DNA from: Symbiodinium natans
Taxonomy: Eukaryota > Sar > Dinophyceae > Suessiales > Symbiodiniaceae
Assembly (NCBI GenBank): GCA_905221605.1
Contig: CAJNDS010000692.1
Location: 55,001-65,000, forward strand
Length of the DNA stretch: 10,000 nucleotides
Direction: 5' to 3'
Shown here in pieces: positions 4,120 through 9,840 of this stretch (the first letter of the stretch is position 1; each line of letters starts with the position of its first letter). Below the pieces are notes generated by a model. The model saw only the letters and a program-made list of their open reading frames with translations. It did not search any database and was not told where the DNA came from. Both the position numbers and the translations under genes were made by a program.

Positions 4120-6610
4120 AGACTTGCCTGAAAAAAAGAAAACCCAAGCCTTCGCTGATGCCGCTCTCAGCTCTGCGGCTTCTTTGTCCACCTTCTCGCA
4201 CTCGGCCAGCACTTTGGGGCCGCTGTAGAACAGGAACAGGGGGATGTTCCACAGCCCGATGACCGCCGAGACCGCAAATGGGAGGACCTTCCTCGGGGAC
4301 GACATGATCCCTAAAAGGGTTTATGGTTCATATATGTTCATATTACCTCAATAGAAATTGTGGTGTTTCGGGTTTATGGTTCATATATGTTCATCTAACC
4401 TTAATAGGAATTATAGTAGTATAGGGTCTATGAGGCCCAATTTTTTCGTGTTCCTTTGCTCTTCAAGGCTCTGGCCGTAGCTGGTGGCCTCCGCATCGAA
4501 GAGGTGGGCGTAGAGGCCGCTGGTGATCGAGCCGCAGAGGAAGCCCACCATCTGACACATGGCCTGAGGATTCTTCCCACAAAAGAGGGCCACAAAAGAG
4601 GGCCACAAAAGAGGGCCTCGAATAGGGGGGTTTAGGGTTTAGGGTTTAGGGTTCAGGATTTAGGGTTTAGGGTTTGGGGGGGGGGGGGGGGGGGGGTACT
4701 AGAATCCCTATTCAGGACTGTTTGGTGGGTGGGGGAGGTTGCTAAGAATGAGACGAAGGAAGAGCAAGAGCAAGCAGAAGAATCAGAACGAGCGTAGGCT
4801 TCGTACACGCCGTATTAACATAGCAGAAGCAATCAGCAGTAGCAATGGCAGTCGTAGTTGAGGTACCTGACTCAGCTCACCTATGGCAGGAGGCCAGGAA
4901 CCCTAAACCCCTAAACCCTAAACCCTAAACCCCAAACCCCAAACCCTAGCAGGCCTGAAACTTGGCGTTGTTCTCCTGCCGGATCACGCGGATCTCAATC
5001 CCCTGGGCCACGGCCGGGAGGCCCGACAGCGGAAGATGCATCGCCATGCCAATCAAAGGCACCGGAATGCCCAGGAACCGAAAAGGTAGCAAGAAGGAGA
5101 GGATGCAACCAGAGAGCCGATAGTACAAAAGGCAGAACCTCATCACTTTCTTGTGCCCCAGCTTCGCACACATCGTGGGCACCAGCCAGCTTAGAGAGAT
5201 GCCCCCAAGGATCCCCGGCAGGGCGGTGACGACCAGCGCATCGAACTGGGAGAACTGGAAGTTCGCCATCAGGAATGGCAGGACAATGGCATCGGGGGCC
5301 GCCATCTTGCTGAAGAGCTCCTCAACAATCCGTATGCTGATGTAGTCGTGGGTTCTGACTAGAGCCCGGAAATTTTGCACCTCCTCCTTCACCATGGCCA
5401 TGACAGAAAACTGCTGGACGTCCTTTTTCCTCTGCAGCGTCTCCGGGAAAAAACGCCATGACAAGGCCAAGGCTGCCAGATTCACGACGACCATTGCAGC
5501 CCAGGCATAAGTGAAGTCCGCTATCTCCACCCACTGCATGTACAAGTTAAGGGGAGTGAGCACGACAAAGAGACAGTTGATGAGCACCTGCCTGCGGCCA
5601 TAAACCGCGACAGTGTCGTTCAGCCGAAGCGCGACGTCCCCAGTGACAATCTCCTGGATGATGCCGATGCCACTCATTCCTTGCAGGCCCTTCGCAACCA
5701 CATAGGAAGGAAATGCCAGACTTGTTGGCAAGAATTGGGCAAAGGCAAACAAGACGGTCGCCAAAGTGACCATAAACTGGCCCAAGAGAACCGGCCGCCT
5801 GCGCCCGTAGTCTGCCAAACCGCTCAAGAAAAGGGTGATGCAAAGGCGCCCGGCATTCGCAAAGCTCTGCCCCCATCCGGCAACCTCTGCGCCTACACCA
5901 ATAACCTTACTTCGCCAAGAACCAAGGAAAAAATGTAAAGTTTTATTGTTCCTACTACAAAAGGAAACCCAAAAAGCTTAAAGTTCTACTAAGGGGGCGA
6001 AGTAAGTAACATGCAAGCGGTGCCCGCAGTATCGCGAGCCTGAGAACTCGGCACCTTCGGTTGTGTTCACCGGGACGTCGCAATGCACCAAAGATCTAGC
6101 CTCGGATGGTCAAAAAAACCCTCTGAAAAATATATTCCTCAAAAGGGTTTAGGGTTAGGGTGTAGGGTTTAGGGTTTAGGGTTTAGGGTTTAGGGTTTAG
6201 GGTTTAGGGTTTAGGGTTTAGGGTTTAGGGTTTAGGGTTTAGGGTTTAGGGTTTAGGGTTATTCCTACATGTTATCCTCTTGAACCCAAAAGGGGGGGAA
6301 ATGTATAATATCCCAAGAGCCTACCTAGTGGCATATGGCTGGTCCAACATGTCTGCCACCGTCAGGCTGACCAAGCACCTTGGCAGCCCAGCAACCATGT
6401 TTTAATAAGGGCCTTTACCCAAAACCCTAAATCCTAAACCCTAAATCCTAAACCCTAAACCCTAAACCCCTAGACCCTTTTTGGGGGTGGGTATTTTATG
6501 AGGGATCCTGGGTCCCAAACAAGGGAAAAGGGTACCACTGGGCTAGCAAGGCACAAGGTTAGGATTGGCTGCGTTTGGACCTCCAGCCGCGTCAGGCCAA
6601 ATGGTGCCAT
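4114..6610 (-). CDS. MFS transporter gene, six exons
   Basis: Membrane carrier of the major facilitator superfamily; substrate not predictable. Exons on the minus strand: 6610-6555, 6378-6325, 6095-6040, 5892-4955, 4563-4454 and 4291 to 4150 or beyond. All phases match and give 452 codons up to 4150. Helix 1 is at about residues 15-32. A Cys/NTT-containing loop (42-49) precedes helix 2 (60-79). Motif A is GLADYGRRRP (80-89), and FFPET at about 203-207 ends helix 6, as usual between the two halves of MFS proteins. Helices 11 and 12 lie in exons 5 and 6, followed by a charged helical tail. Length fits the family norm of 400-500. Start: ATG in a good context (GCCATGG) with an in-frame TGA just upstream. 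Donors are GT, GT, GC, GC and GA; acceptors all AG. The C-terminus is uncertain: direct stop at 4114 (463 residues) or a further exon. Family call is strong; exact splice points are inferred from phase and homology memory. Confidence 0.88.
4150..4291 (-). CDS. MFS gene exon 6 (helix 12 and cytosolic tail)
   Basis: Starts at CCGAG|G, completing the Arg codon, then KVLPFAVSAVIGLWNIPLFL forms helix 12. A charged helical tail with CEKVDKEAAELRAASAK follows. Two ends are possible. AAG|GC at 4150 is a GC donor. Alternatively the frame runs on through a pyrimidine-rich stretch (AWVFFFSGKSF) to TAG at 4116-4114, or splices at TTTCAG|GCAAGT (4128). An ATG upstream at 4305 is intronic in this model. 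Confidence 0.84.
4292..4453 (-). other. Intron 5 of the MFS gene, GA donor
   Basis: A 162-base intron, CAAAG|GA to CCGAG|G, with AGGAA at both borders. It contains a diverged tandem duplication: 4319-4342 and 4372-4395 share a 24-base stretch (GGTTTATGGTTCATATATGT plus TCAT), about 53 bases apart. GA donors are unusual outside dinoflagellates. Confidence 0.68.
4454..4563 (-). CDS. MFS gene exon 5 (helix 11)
   Basis: Begins at CCTCAG|GCC in phase 0 with AMCQMVGFLCGSITSGLYAH, matching the helix-11 region where MFS carriers typically read Q.xxGxxxxxxGxxxPLxxH after a conserved Q-x-x-x-Q. It continues LFDAEATSYGQSLEEQ and ends at CAAAG|GA inside an Arg codon. The join to exon 4 (AKFQ-AMCQ) makes a natural continuous segment. 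Confidence 0.87.
4577..4615. repeat. 13-base tandem repeat, three units
   Basis: Three exact copies of CCACAAAAGAGGG, lying 13 bases from the acceptor of MFS exon 5, inside intron 4. Confidence 0.92.
4629..4696 (+). repeat. Telomere-like block ending in a 21-base G run
   Basis: About six TTTAGGG-type units to 4675, then G from 4676 to 4696. Confidence 0.92.
4899..4948 (-). repeat. Telomere-like block (CCCTAAA / CCCCAAA)
   Basis: About seven units at the 5' end of MFS intron 4, six bases from the donor. It supplies the TAG that would end exon 4 without splicing. Confidence 0.9.
4955..5892 (-). CDS. MFS gene exon 4 (helices 2-10)
   Basis: Largest exon: 938 bases, 312 whole codons with no stop. 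It starts at TGTAG|GC with AEVAGWGQSFANAG leading into helix 2, then motif A (GLADYGRRRP), helices 3-6, a PET segment, a charged central loop with QRKKDVQQF, and helices 7-10. It ends ENNAKFQ at CAG|GC; reading on gives only Ala-Cys and then TAG inside a telomere-like block. Third codon positions are mostly G or C, unlike the AT-richer intron on its 5' side. Reading begins well before the TTG at 5827, so that codon is not a start. Confidence 0.93.
5893..6039 (-). other. Intron 3 of the MFS gene with inner inverted repeat
   Basis: A 147-base AT-rich GC-AG intron with AGGC at both borders. CTTACTTCGCC (5905-5915) and its exact inverse GGCGAAGTAAG (5996-6006) lie near the ends, so the intron could fold back like a small transposon-derived intron. 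It shows no sequence similarity to the 1643/6379 family. Confidence 0.62.
6040..6095 (-). CDS. MFS gene exon 3 (loop between helices 1 and 2)
   Basis: Encodes SLVHCDVPVNTTEGAEFS between two split codons (Arg before, Gly after). It carries one Cys and an N-x-T glycosylation-type site (NTT), reasonable for the non-cytosolic loop after helix 1. The acceptor GGCTAG|ATC is the only nearby AG that keeps the phase with exon 2; the better pyrimidine-tract AG at 6122 leads to a stop. The donor CTCAG|GC is GC-type. This is the least certain of the first six exons. Confidence 0.68.
6096..6324 (-). other. Intron 2 of the MFS gene
   Basis: A 229-base GT-AG intron, ACTAG|GTAGG to GGCTAG|ATC, with CTAG before both junctions. 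About half of it is the telomere-like block at 6145-6260, which reads CCCTAAA on the gene strand. The acceptor lacks a strong adjacent pyrimidine tract. Confidence 0.6.
6145..6260 (+). repeat. Telomere-like array (TTTAGGG) in MFS intron 2
   Basis: About sixteen units, slightly irregular in the first thirty bases and then regular. Confidence 0.94.
6325..6378 (-). CDS. MFS gene exon 2 (rest of helix 1)
   Basis: Completes the split Leu codon, then reads CLVSLTVADMLDQPYAT and two bases of an Arg codon. The acceptor is CCAAG|GTGC and the donor is ACTAG|GTAGG, a canonical GT. Ignoring the donor runs straight into a TAG. The hydrophobic stretch followed by D-x-x-x-x-P resembles the end of helix 1 in many MFS carriers. 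Confidence 0.75.
   Translation of the reverse strand: MLGQPDGGRHVGPAICH
6379..6550 (-). mobile_element. Introner copy 2, intron 1 of the MFS gene
   Basis: A 172-base element flanked by direct repeats GCAC (6375-6378 and 6551-6554, plus strand). Terminal inverted repeats: CTTGGCAGCCCAG on the left, and on the right CTTGCTAGCCCAG when read on the minus strand, 11 of 13 alike. As an intron it runs from GT at 6554 to AG at 6379 on the minus strand. The GT donor comes from one direct repeat and the AG from the element end. Its middle (6417-6474) is a telomere-like array. Its left third (6379-6420) resembles 1643-1685 and its right end (6526-6550) matches 1729-1753 at 22 of 25 bases. Confidence 0.8.
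6417..6474 (-). repeat. Telomere-like array inside introner copy 2
   Basis: About eight units alternating CCCTAAA and TCCTAAA, in the centre of the 6379-6550 element. Confidence 0.92.
6555..6610 (-). CDS. MFS gene exon 1 (start codon, start of helix 1)
   Basis: Begins with ATG (6610-6608) and encodes MAPFGLTRLEVQTQPILT plus two bases of a Leu codon. An in-frame TGA lies five codons upstream, so this ATG is the only local start. The exon stops inside the first membrane helix, where a 172-base introner interrupts the reading frame. Reading on without splicing gives a short, non-hydrophobic continuation ending at TAG near 6471. Excision instead yields TLCLVSLTVADML, a good helix 1. Confidence 0.75.
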
Positions 6611-6640
6611 GGCTTCCGCAAAAGGAGTTCAGCAAGAGGA

Positions 6641-6756
6641 GAACCCAGAAAGCCCAAAACCCCTTAATTAAGGAATGTTCCTTTAACTATAAAGGGATCC
6701 TTAGAATGATTTAAGGCATATTCCTTAATTAATGGGTATTGGGCTCTTTGGGAACC
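6641..6756. repeat. Foldback sequence upstream of the MFS start
   Basis: TTAATTAAGGAAT (6664-6676) is the exact inverse of ATTCCTTAATTAA (6720-6732). Weaker pairing extends outward to about 6641 and 6756 (GAACCCAGAAAGCCC against GGGCTCTTTGGGAACC) and inward to a centre near 6698. It is AT-rich against GC-rich surroundings, as expected of a MITE-like insertion. No clear target duplication was found. It lies 31 bases upstream of the start codon. Confidence 0.6.
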
Positions 6757-6852
6757 GGATCTGAACACCAAGCCCTGACAGGCAAAGCCGGAAACCTAGG
6801 GGGGTTGAACGTCGCCGTCCGGGTGTGATCTTCTGATTCTGCAGCACCCCAG

Positions 6853-6876
6853 ACCCTAAACCCTAAAACCTAAACC
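6853..6876 (-). repeat. Short telomere-like block (CCCTAAA)
   Basis: Three units between the foldback at 6641-6756 and the next block. No gene is evident in 6757-6988. Confidence 0.75.
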
Positions 6877-6988
6877 GCCCTGACCCCCCCGCCCCTCATG
6901 AGCACGCAGAGCCCGAAGACTCAAGCATCCCAAAAACCAAATCCCACTAAGTGCCTCGGTATGTGATATTCCGTACACTCCTGATACT

Positions 6989-7037
6989 CAACCCTAAACC
7001 CTAAACCCGAAAAACCTAAAACCTAAACCCTAAACCC
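6989..7037 (-). repeat. Telomere-like block (CCCTAAA)
   Basis: About six units with AAAACCTAAAACCT variants. CACTGGTACCCTATTC just after (7028-7043) weakly resembles an introner end. Confidence 0.82.
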
Positions 7038-7108
7038 CACTGGTACCCTATTCACCCTCTGAGAGAAGCCCTCGGTCGGCCTTTTGGGGTTTTATGGGGT
7101 TTACCAAG

Positions 7109-7181
7109 TTCAGGGTTTAGGATTTATAAGGTATAAGGTTTAGGGTTTAGGGTTTAGGGCTAGGGTTTAGGGTTTAGAGTC
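7109..7181 (+). repeat. Telomere-like block (TTTAGGG), imperfect
   Basis: About eight units, the first half decayed (GGATTTATAAGGTATAAGG). Confidence 0.8.
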
Positions 7182-7264
7182 CTAGCGTTCAGGGTCCCTT
7201 AATACAAGGCTGTGCATGATACTCGGGACTCTTTAAGAAAAACTATAACTTAAGAGAACTTTGC

Positions 7265-7325
7265 CTCTACCATCGTTTTCGAAGAGCAGTGTCGAGCCGA
7301 GGCAAAGCCATGAAGCGTCCCCAAT
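7265..7325 (-). CDS. Possible SLC35B-like exon: last helix
   Basis: After CTGGAG| the frame reads IGDASWLCLGSTLLFENDGR to AGAG|GC. This could match the ..QW.G..LVF.G..... last helix of the family. About ten residues expected between TTTRK and QW are missing, and the acceptor context (GAG|ATT) is weak. It may be a degraded or chance frame. Confidence 0.28.
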
Positions 7326-9592
7326 CTCCAGCCCCCAAACCCTAAACCCCAAACCCCACACCCCAAACCCCAAAAACCCCAAAAACCCCAAAAAACCCAA
7401 AAACCCAAAAAAACCCAAAAACCCCAAAAACCCCAAAAACCCCAAAAACCCCAAAAACCCCAAAAACCCCAAAAACCCCAAAAACCCAAAAACCCCCAAA
7501 ACCCCAAAAACCCCCAAAACCCCCAAAACCCCCAAAACCCCCAAAAACCCCAAAAACCCCAAAAACCCCAAAAACCCCAAAAACCCCAAAAACCCCAAAA
7601 ACCCCAAAAACCCCAAAAACCCCAAAAACCCCAAAAACCCCAAAAACCAAACCCTAAATACTAAACCAACCCAAACACTGGCGAAGGGACGGACCCTCAG
7701 CGCCCCACGAATGGTCGTAACCTTGGCATTCGTATCGGGGCCGAACCATGAGATGGTCAGGAAGATGAACACCTGCCGCGCAGTGTTCGGGGTGTATTGG
7801 CTTAGGGGTGTAAGGGTTTAGGATTTAGGATTTAGGGTTTAGGGTTTAGGGCTTAGGGTTTAGGGTTTAGGGTTTAGGGCCAAGGGTTTAGGGGTAATAT
7901 GGGTTTAGGATGTACAGGGATAGGTTTGCAGCGTGCCCATGCTCTGTCGAAGAATCCTAGTCTTGCCATGACTTCTGTCACGTACTGTACTCAGGGAGAT
8001 GAAGCCGTGCCTGTCCAAGCGCCGAGCAGATGGCAAAGATGGCAATCTGCCAAAGAGGGGAGGCCAAGTGGGGGTCTAGGGTTAAGGGTTAAGGGTTTAG
8101 GGTTTAGGAATAGCAAGGGGTGGCACCATTCGCTCTCCGAAGCTGGCTTCTACACCCTCAAAGCCTTATGCGCGTCGCCCTGACAAGCTTGCCCAAAGCA
8201 GTGTGCAACAACAACTTTGTCAGCTCAAGCGGCTTCTGGCGTCGCTATGGGGTGGGGGGGGGGGGGGGGGTGGTGTGTGTGTGTGTGTCCCGTAACAGGG
8301 GTACTCATGTTCTTTTCTGGTTTTGTTTTTTTTTTTTTGGGGGGGGGGGGGGAAGTGTGAAGGGTACCCTCTCTTGGCTAGTAAGGGCCTACTCTGGGTC
8401 TCAATATTCCTGTGGCTTCCTTCTTTGGTGTACAGGCGGCCACCTCGTCAAGAATCGTGATGTTCTCATAGAGAAACTGGATGCCTCTGCATTAAGTGAC
8501 AGGACAGGGGATAGGGTTTATGGATTAGGGTTGAGGGTTTAGGTTACTTTGGTTTCCACGGAGCGAATTCCTGACGTTACCTCAAGCTGTATATTTGGGG
8601 CTCCTGATACAATTGAGCAGGGTATGCGCCTTAGTTAAGAAGTATTGGGCTTGGTGGGCTTGACACGGGTCAGAAATATAAGTGATCATATCACCCTCAA
8701 AAGTTTCAATATATGCTATGACTCTGAGTAACTCTGCGACCTCAGAGTCTGTTCAGCAGTGTGCAATCATGCGCAAGCCCGTTCCCAAATGTGCACAGCC
8801 CATGCCGTGGATGCCCTGCAGACCGCCGACGGTTCGTCGGGTTTAGGGAGTAGGGTTTAGGGGCTTACAAACAACCGCGATTCATAAAGCATTATAATTC
8901 TTCAGACCCTAAACTTGGTCGTCCTCGAGATCCGTAAGCCCCAAAGTCCCACACAATCCTCAATCCAGCAGTGAGCCCAGCTCAAGCCGAGAAACCCCCC
9001 AAAACCTATATACTCCCAAGACGTAGTCCTCTTAAACGTGCGGCCCAAGACTTGCCCCCAAAGGGTTCCTTTGGGGAAAGCAAGGCCCCTTTCGTGAGGG
9101 GCTCCTGGGCCCCTGACCCGCGCTGAGCTGACCAGTCATGAAGGACACCTCTCATAAGCACCCGTTCTCATGGGGTTACGGCGTAGGGTTGGGGGATTTA
9201 AGGCCCTGCAGATCAGGGAACGCGTCTGGGCGCGCGACAGGAAGCAGAATCAGCGCTGCCCCGGCATTTGTCATGAACATCTGCTCGTACCTGCAGCTTT
9301 CTGCATCTGCAATGTATGCACTTGCCCTGCAAATCCAAACGCCTTACCTAAACCCTAAACCCTCTTCGGCATCTCCATCTCAAGCTCGAAAGTCCCCGCC
9401 TGAACCCTAAACCCAAACCTCGCATGATTTCGTGATCCTGAAGCTGCTGAAGCCTCCAACCCTGAAGGAATAAGACCCCCCGACCCCCCAACCCTAAACC
9501 CTATAATCCCGAAACCCTCAACCTGGGTCACGGCGACAGCTGCGCACTCTGGCCTCGCATCTTCTCCTGCGCTGCCGAGACGGTGCCATCGC
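7265..9592 (-). CDS. SLC35B-type nucleotide-sugar transporter gene, partial
   Basis: Multi-pass carrier of the drug/metabolite transporter superfamily. SLC35B members exchange nucleotide sugars or PAPS across ER or Golgi membranes; the exact substrate is not readable here. Five exons join in phase: 9592-9554, 9306-9205, 8484-8410, 8075-8011 and 7772-about 7695. The family landmarks appear in the right order: DGTVSAAQEKMR (family DGLTG..Q..MR), then EQMFMTNAGAALILLP (MM..N..), then ICSALGQ-VFIFLTISWFGP (SALGQ.FIF.T...FGP), then VTTIRG (TTTRK). The N-terminal half lies beyond the right edge, and the last helix is uncertain (7325-7265). Donors are GC, GC, GA, GC. The gene runs in the same direction as the MFS gene, whose ATG is about 650 bases further on. 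Confidence 0.75.
7335..7648 (-). repeat. CCCCAAAAA minisatellite
   Basis: About thirty 9-base CCCCAAAAA units, with a central patch of CCCCCAAAA, entered from a few CCCTAAA/CCCCAAA units. Because 9 is a multiple of 3, several frames on both strands stay open (Asn-Pro-Lys, Gly-Phe-Leu); none is taken as a gene. It lies in the SLC35B-like gene after exon 7772-7695. Confidence 0.95.
7695..7772 (-). CDS. SLC35B-like exon: FIF...FGP...TT.R
   Basis: Starts at GCGGCAG|GTG in phase 0, directly continuing SALGQ, with VFIFLTISWFGPDTNAK and then VTTIRGALR. The family reads (F/L)IF.T...FGPLT..I.TTTRK here. A GT donor at AGG|GT (7694) is chosen; an earlier AAG|GT (7721) is possible but would drop TT.R. 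Past the donor the frame runs into GGGGTTTTT repeats and is not coding. Confidence 0.72.
7801..7893 (+). repeat. Telomere-like array (TTTAGGG)
   Basis: About twelve units in the intron 8010-7773, with GATTTAG and GCTTAGG variants. Confidence 0.9.
8011..8075 (-). CDS. SLC35B-like exon: SALGQ helix
   Basis: From CCCTAG|AC to GGACAG|GC: the split Asp, then PHLASPLWQIAIFAICSALG and Q. The hP..LW...F...SALGQ pattern is the most recognisable signature of SLC35B helices 8-9. The acceptor AG belongs to a degenerate telomere-like repeat (CCCTTAACCCTAG). A second acceptor, TTTGGCAG|ATT at 8046, is possible but loses the conserved P..LW. Confidence 0.75.
8076..8108 (+). repeat. Degenerate telomere-like block at a splice acceptor
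   Basis: CTAGGGTTAAGGGTTAAGGG and two TTTAGG units. On the minus strand its edge CCCTAG is the acceptor of exon 8075-8011. Confidence 0.75.
8254..8288 (+). repeat. 17-base G run and GT microsatellite
   Basis: G from 8254 to 8270 followed by TGG and about seven GT units, inside the intron 8409-8076. Confidence 0.9.
8326..8352 (+). repeat. 13 T followed by 14 G
   Basis: Pure T run (8326-8338) joined to pure G run (8339-8352) in the same intron. Confidence 0.9.
8361..8385 (-). mobile_element. Introner-related end, third partial copy
   Basis: On the minus strand this reads CTTACTAGCC, a 5-base spacer, then GGGTACCCT, close to the 5' end shared by the two introners (CTTGCTAGCC...GGTACCC). It begins 25 bases inside the SLC35B-like intron 8409-8076. 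No matching 3' end was found in that intron, so it is a fragment or diverged copy. Confidence 0.4.
8410..8484 (-). CDS. SLC35B-like exon: loop before helix 8
   Basis: Seventy-five bases from GCAGAG|GC to CCACAG|GA: IQFLYENITILDEVAACTPK and then KEAT. Both borders fit the phases of the neighbouring exons. It corresponds to the short stretch between helices 7 and 8 but is longer than in animal homologues. A canonical alternative donor, GACGAG|GT, would shorten it and pair with the 8046 acceptor of the next exon. The opposite strand is also open here but lacks family resemblance. Confidence 0.55.
8505..8545 (+). repeat. Degenerate telomere-like block
   Basis: Five units (TTTATGGATTAGGGTTGAGGG and similar). 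The rest of the intron, 8546-9204, has only a short block at 8838-8862 and no clear gene; a 43-codon plus frame from 8718 lacks support. Confidence 0.7.
8838..8862 (+). repeat. Short telomere-like block
   Basis: Three imperfect TTTAGGG units. Confidence 0.6.
9056..9076. repeat. Perfect hairpin, 9-base arms
   Basis: CCCCAAAGG, loop GTT, CCTTTGGGG. It lies in the long intron of the SLC35B-like gene; no role can be assigned. Confidence 0.75.
9205..9306 (-). CDS. SLC35B-like exon: helix 7 region
   Basis: Starts ATTGCAG|AT, so that G from the previous exon plus AT makes Asp. It then reads AESCRYEQMFMTNAGAALIL and on through LPVARPDAFPDLQ. This places Q-M-F-x-x-N where SLC35B proteins have H-M-M-L-x-x-N, followed by a membrane helix. 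It ends at GCAGG|GC. The frame is also open upstream of the chosen acceptor (ASAYI), so TTTGCAG|G at 9327 is a rival, but it breaks phase with 9592-9554. Confidence 0.68.
9347..9417 (-). repeat. Two short CCCTAAA blocks
   Basis: 9347-9364 and 9404-9417, two or three units each, in the intron 9553-9307. Confidence 0.7.
9490..9523 (-). repeat. Short CCCTAAA block
   Basis: CCCTAAACCCTATAATCCCG and a few degenerate units, in the same intron. Confidence 0.65.
9554..9592 (-). CDS. SLC35B-like exon: DG...Q.KMR segment
   Basis: Thirty-nine bases between TCCCAAG| and GCGAG|GC, reading DGTVSAAQEKMR with split codons at both ends. It aligns by eye with the family's DGLTG-x-Q-x-x-MR turn after helix 6. 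The frame is open a little further upstream (ASGALSQG), so the 5' border may differ. The exon before it would lie past the CTA array, probably beyond the window. Confidence 0.62.
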
Positions 9593-9617
9593 CTTGGGAC
9601 AGAGCTCCCGAAGCTTC

Positions 9618-9709
9618 GGGTTTTACGGGTTTAGGGGTTCAGGGGCTTAGGGGTTCAGGGGTTCAGGGGTTTGGGGGTTTAGGGGTTTAGGGGTTTAGGG
9701 GTTTAGGGG
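9618..9709 (+). repeat. 8-base TTTAGGGG array
   Basis: About eleven units of TTTAGGGG with TTCAGGGG and CTTAGGGG variants; the last units are perfect. Consistently 8 rather than 7 bases, unlike the other arrays. Confidence 0.9.
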
Positions 9710-9711
9710 TC

Positions 9712-9840
<129 letters not shown>

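Larger units (their letters stand above)
4564..4954 (-). other. Intron 4 of the MFS gene, telomere blocks in inverse orientation
   Basis: A 391-base GC-AG intron with CAGGCC at both splice borders. Its 5' end (4899-4948) carries TTTAGGG-type units and its 3' part (4629-4675) CCCTAAA-type units, seen on the gene strand. This makes long, imperfect inverted ends. Between them are a 21-base G run and a pyrimidine-rich stretch. A 13-base triplet repeat precedes the acceptor. Confidence 0.75.

Noticed and set aside
4748-4861. 37-codon plus frame rich in Arg, Lys and Ser
   Set aside because: Lies in the purine-rich middle of MFS intron 4; no support beyond being open.
4946-5827. Treating TTG at 5827 as the MFS start
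   Set aside because: The frame stays open upstream with helix 2 sequence leading into motif A, and exons 1-3 supply a proper N-terminus.
6145-6474. One intron bounded by inverted telomeric blocks 6145-6260 and 6417-6474
   Set aside because: Exon 2 (6378-6325) lies between them, so the two arrays belong to different introns.
7261-7821. 186-codon plus frame with Asn-Pro-Lys repeats, and matching Gly-Phe-Leu frames on the minus strand
   Set aside because: Produced by the 9-base minisatellite, which keeps several frames open on both strands. Only the minus segment at 7772-7695 has family resemblance.
8120-8542. 140-codon plus frame across poly-G/GT sequence, including GHLVKNRDVLIEKLDASALS after TGTACAG
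   Set aside because: The opposite strand gives an exon that fits the SLC35B-like gene in phase; the plus frame crosses homopolymers.
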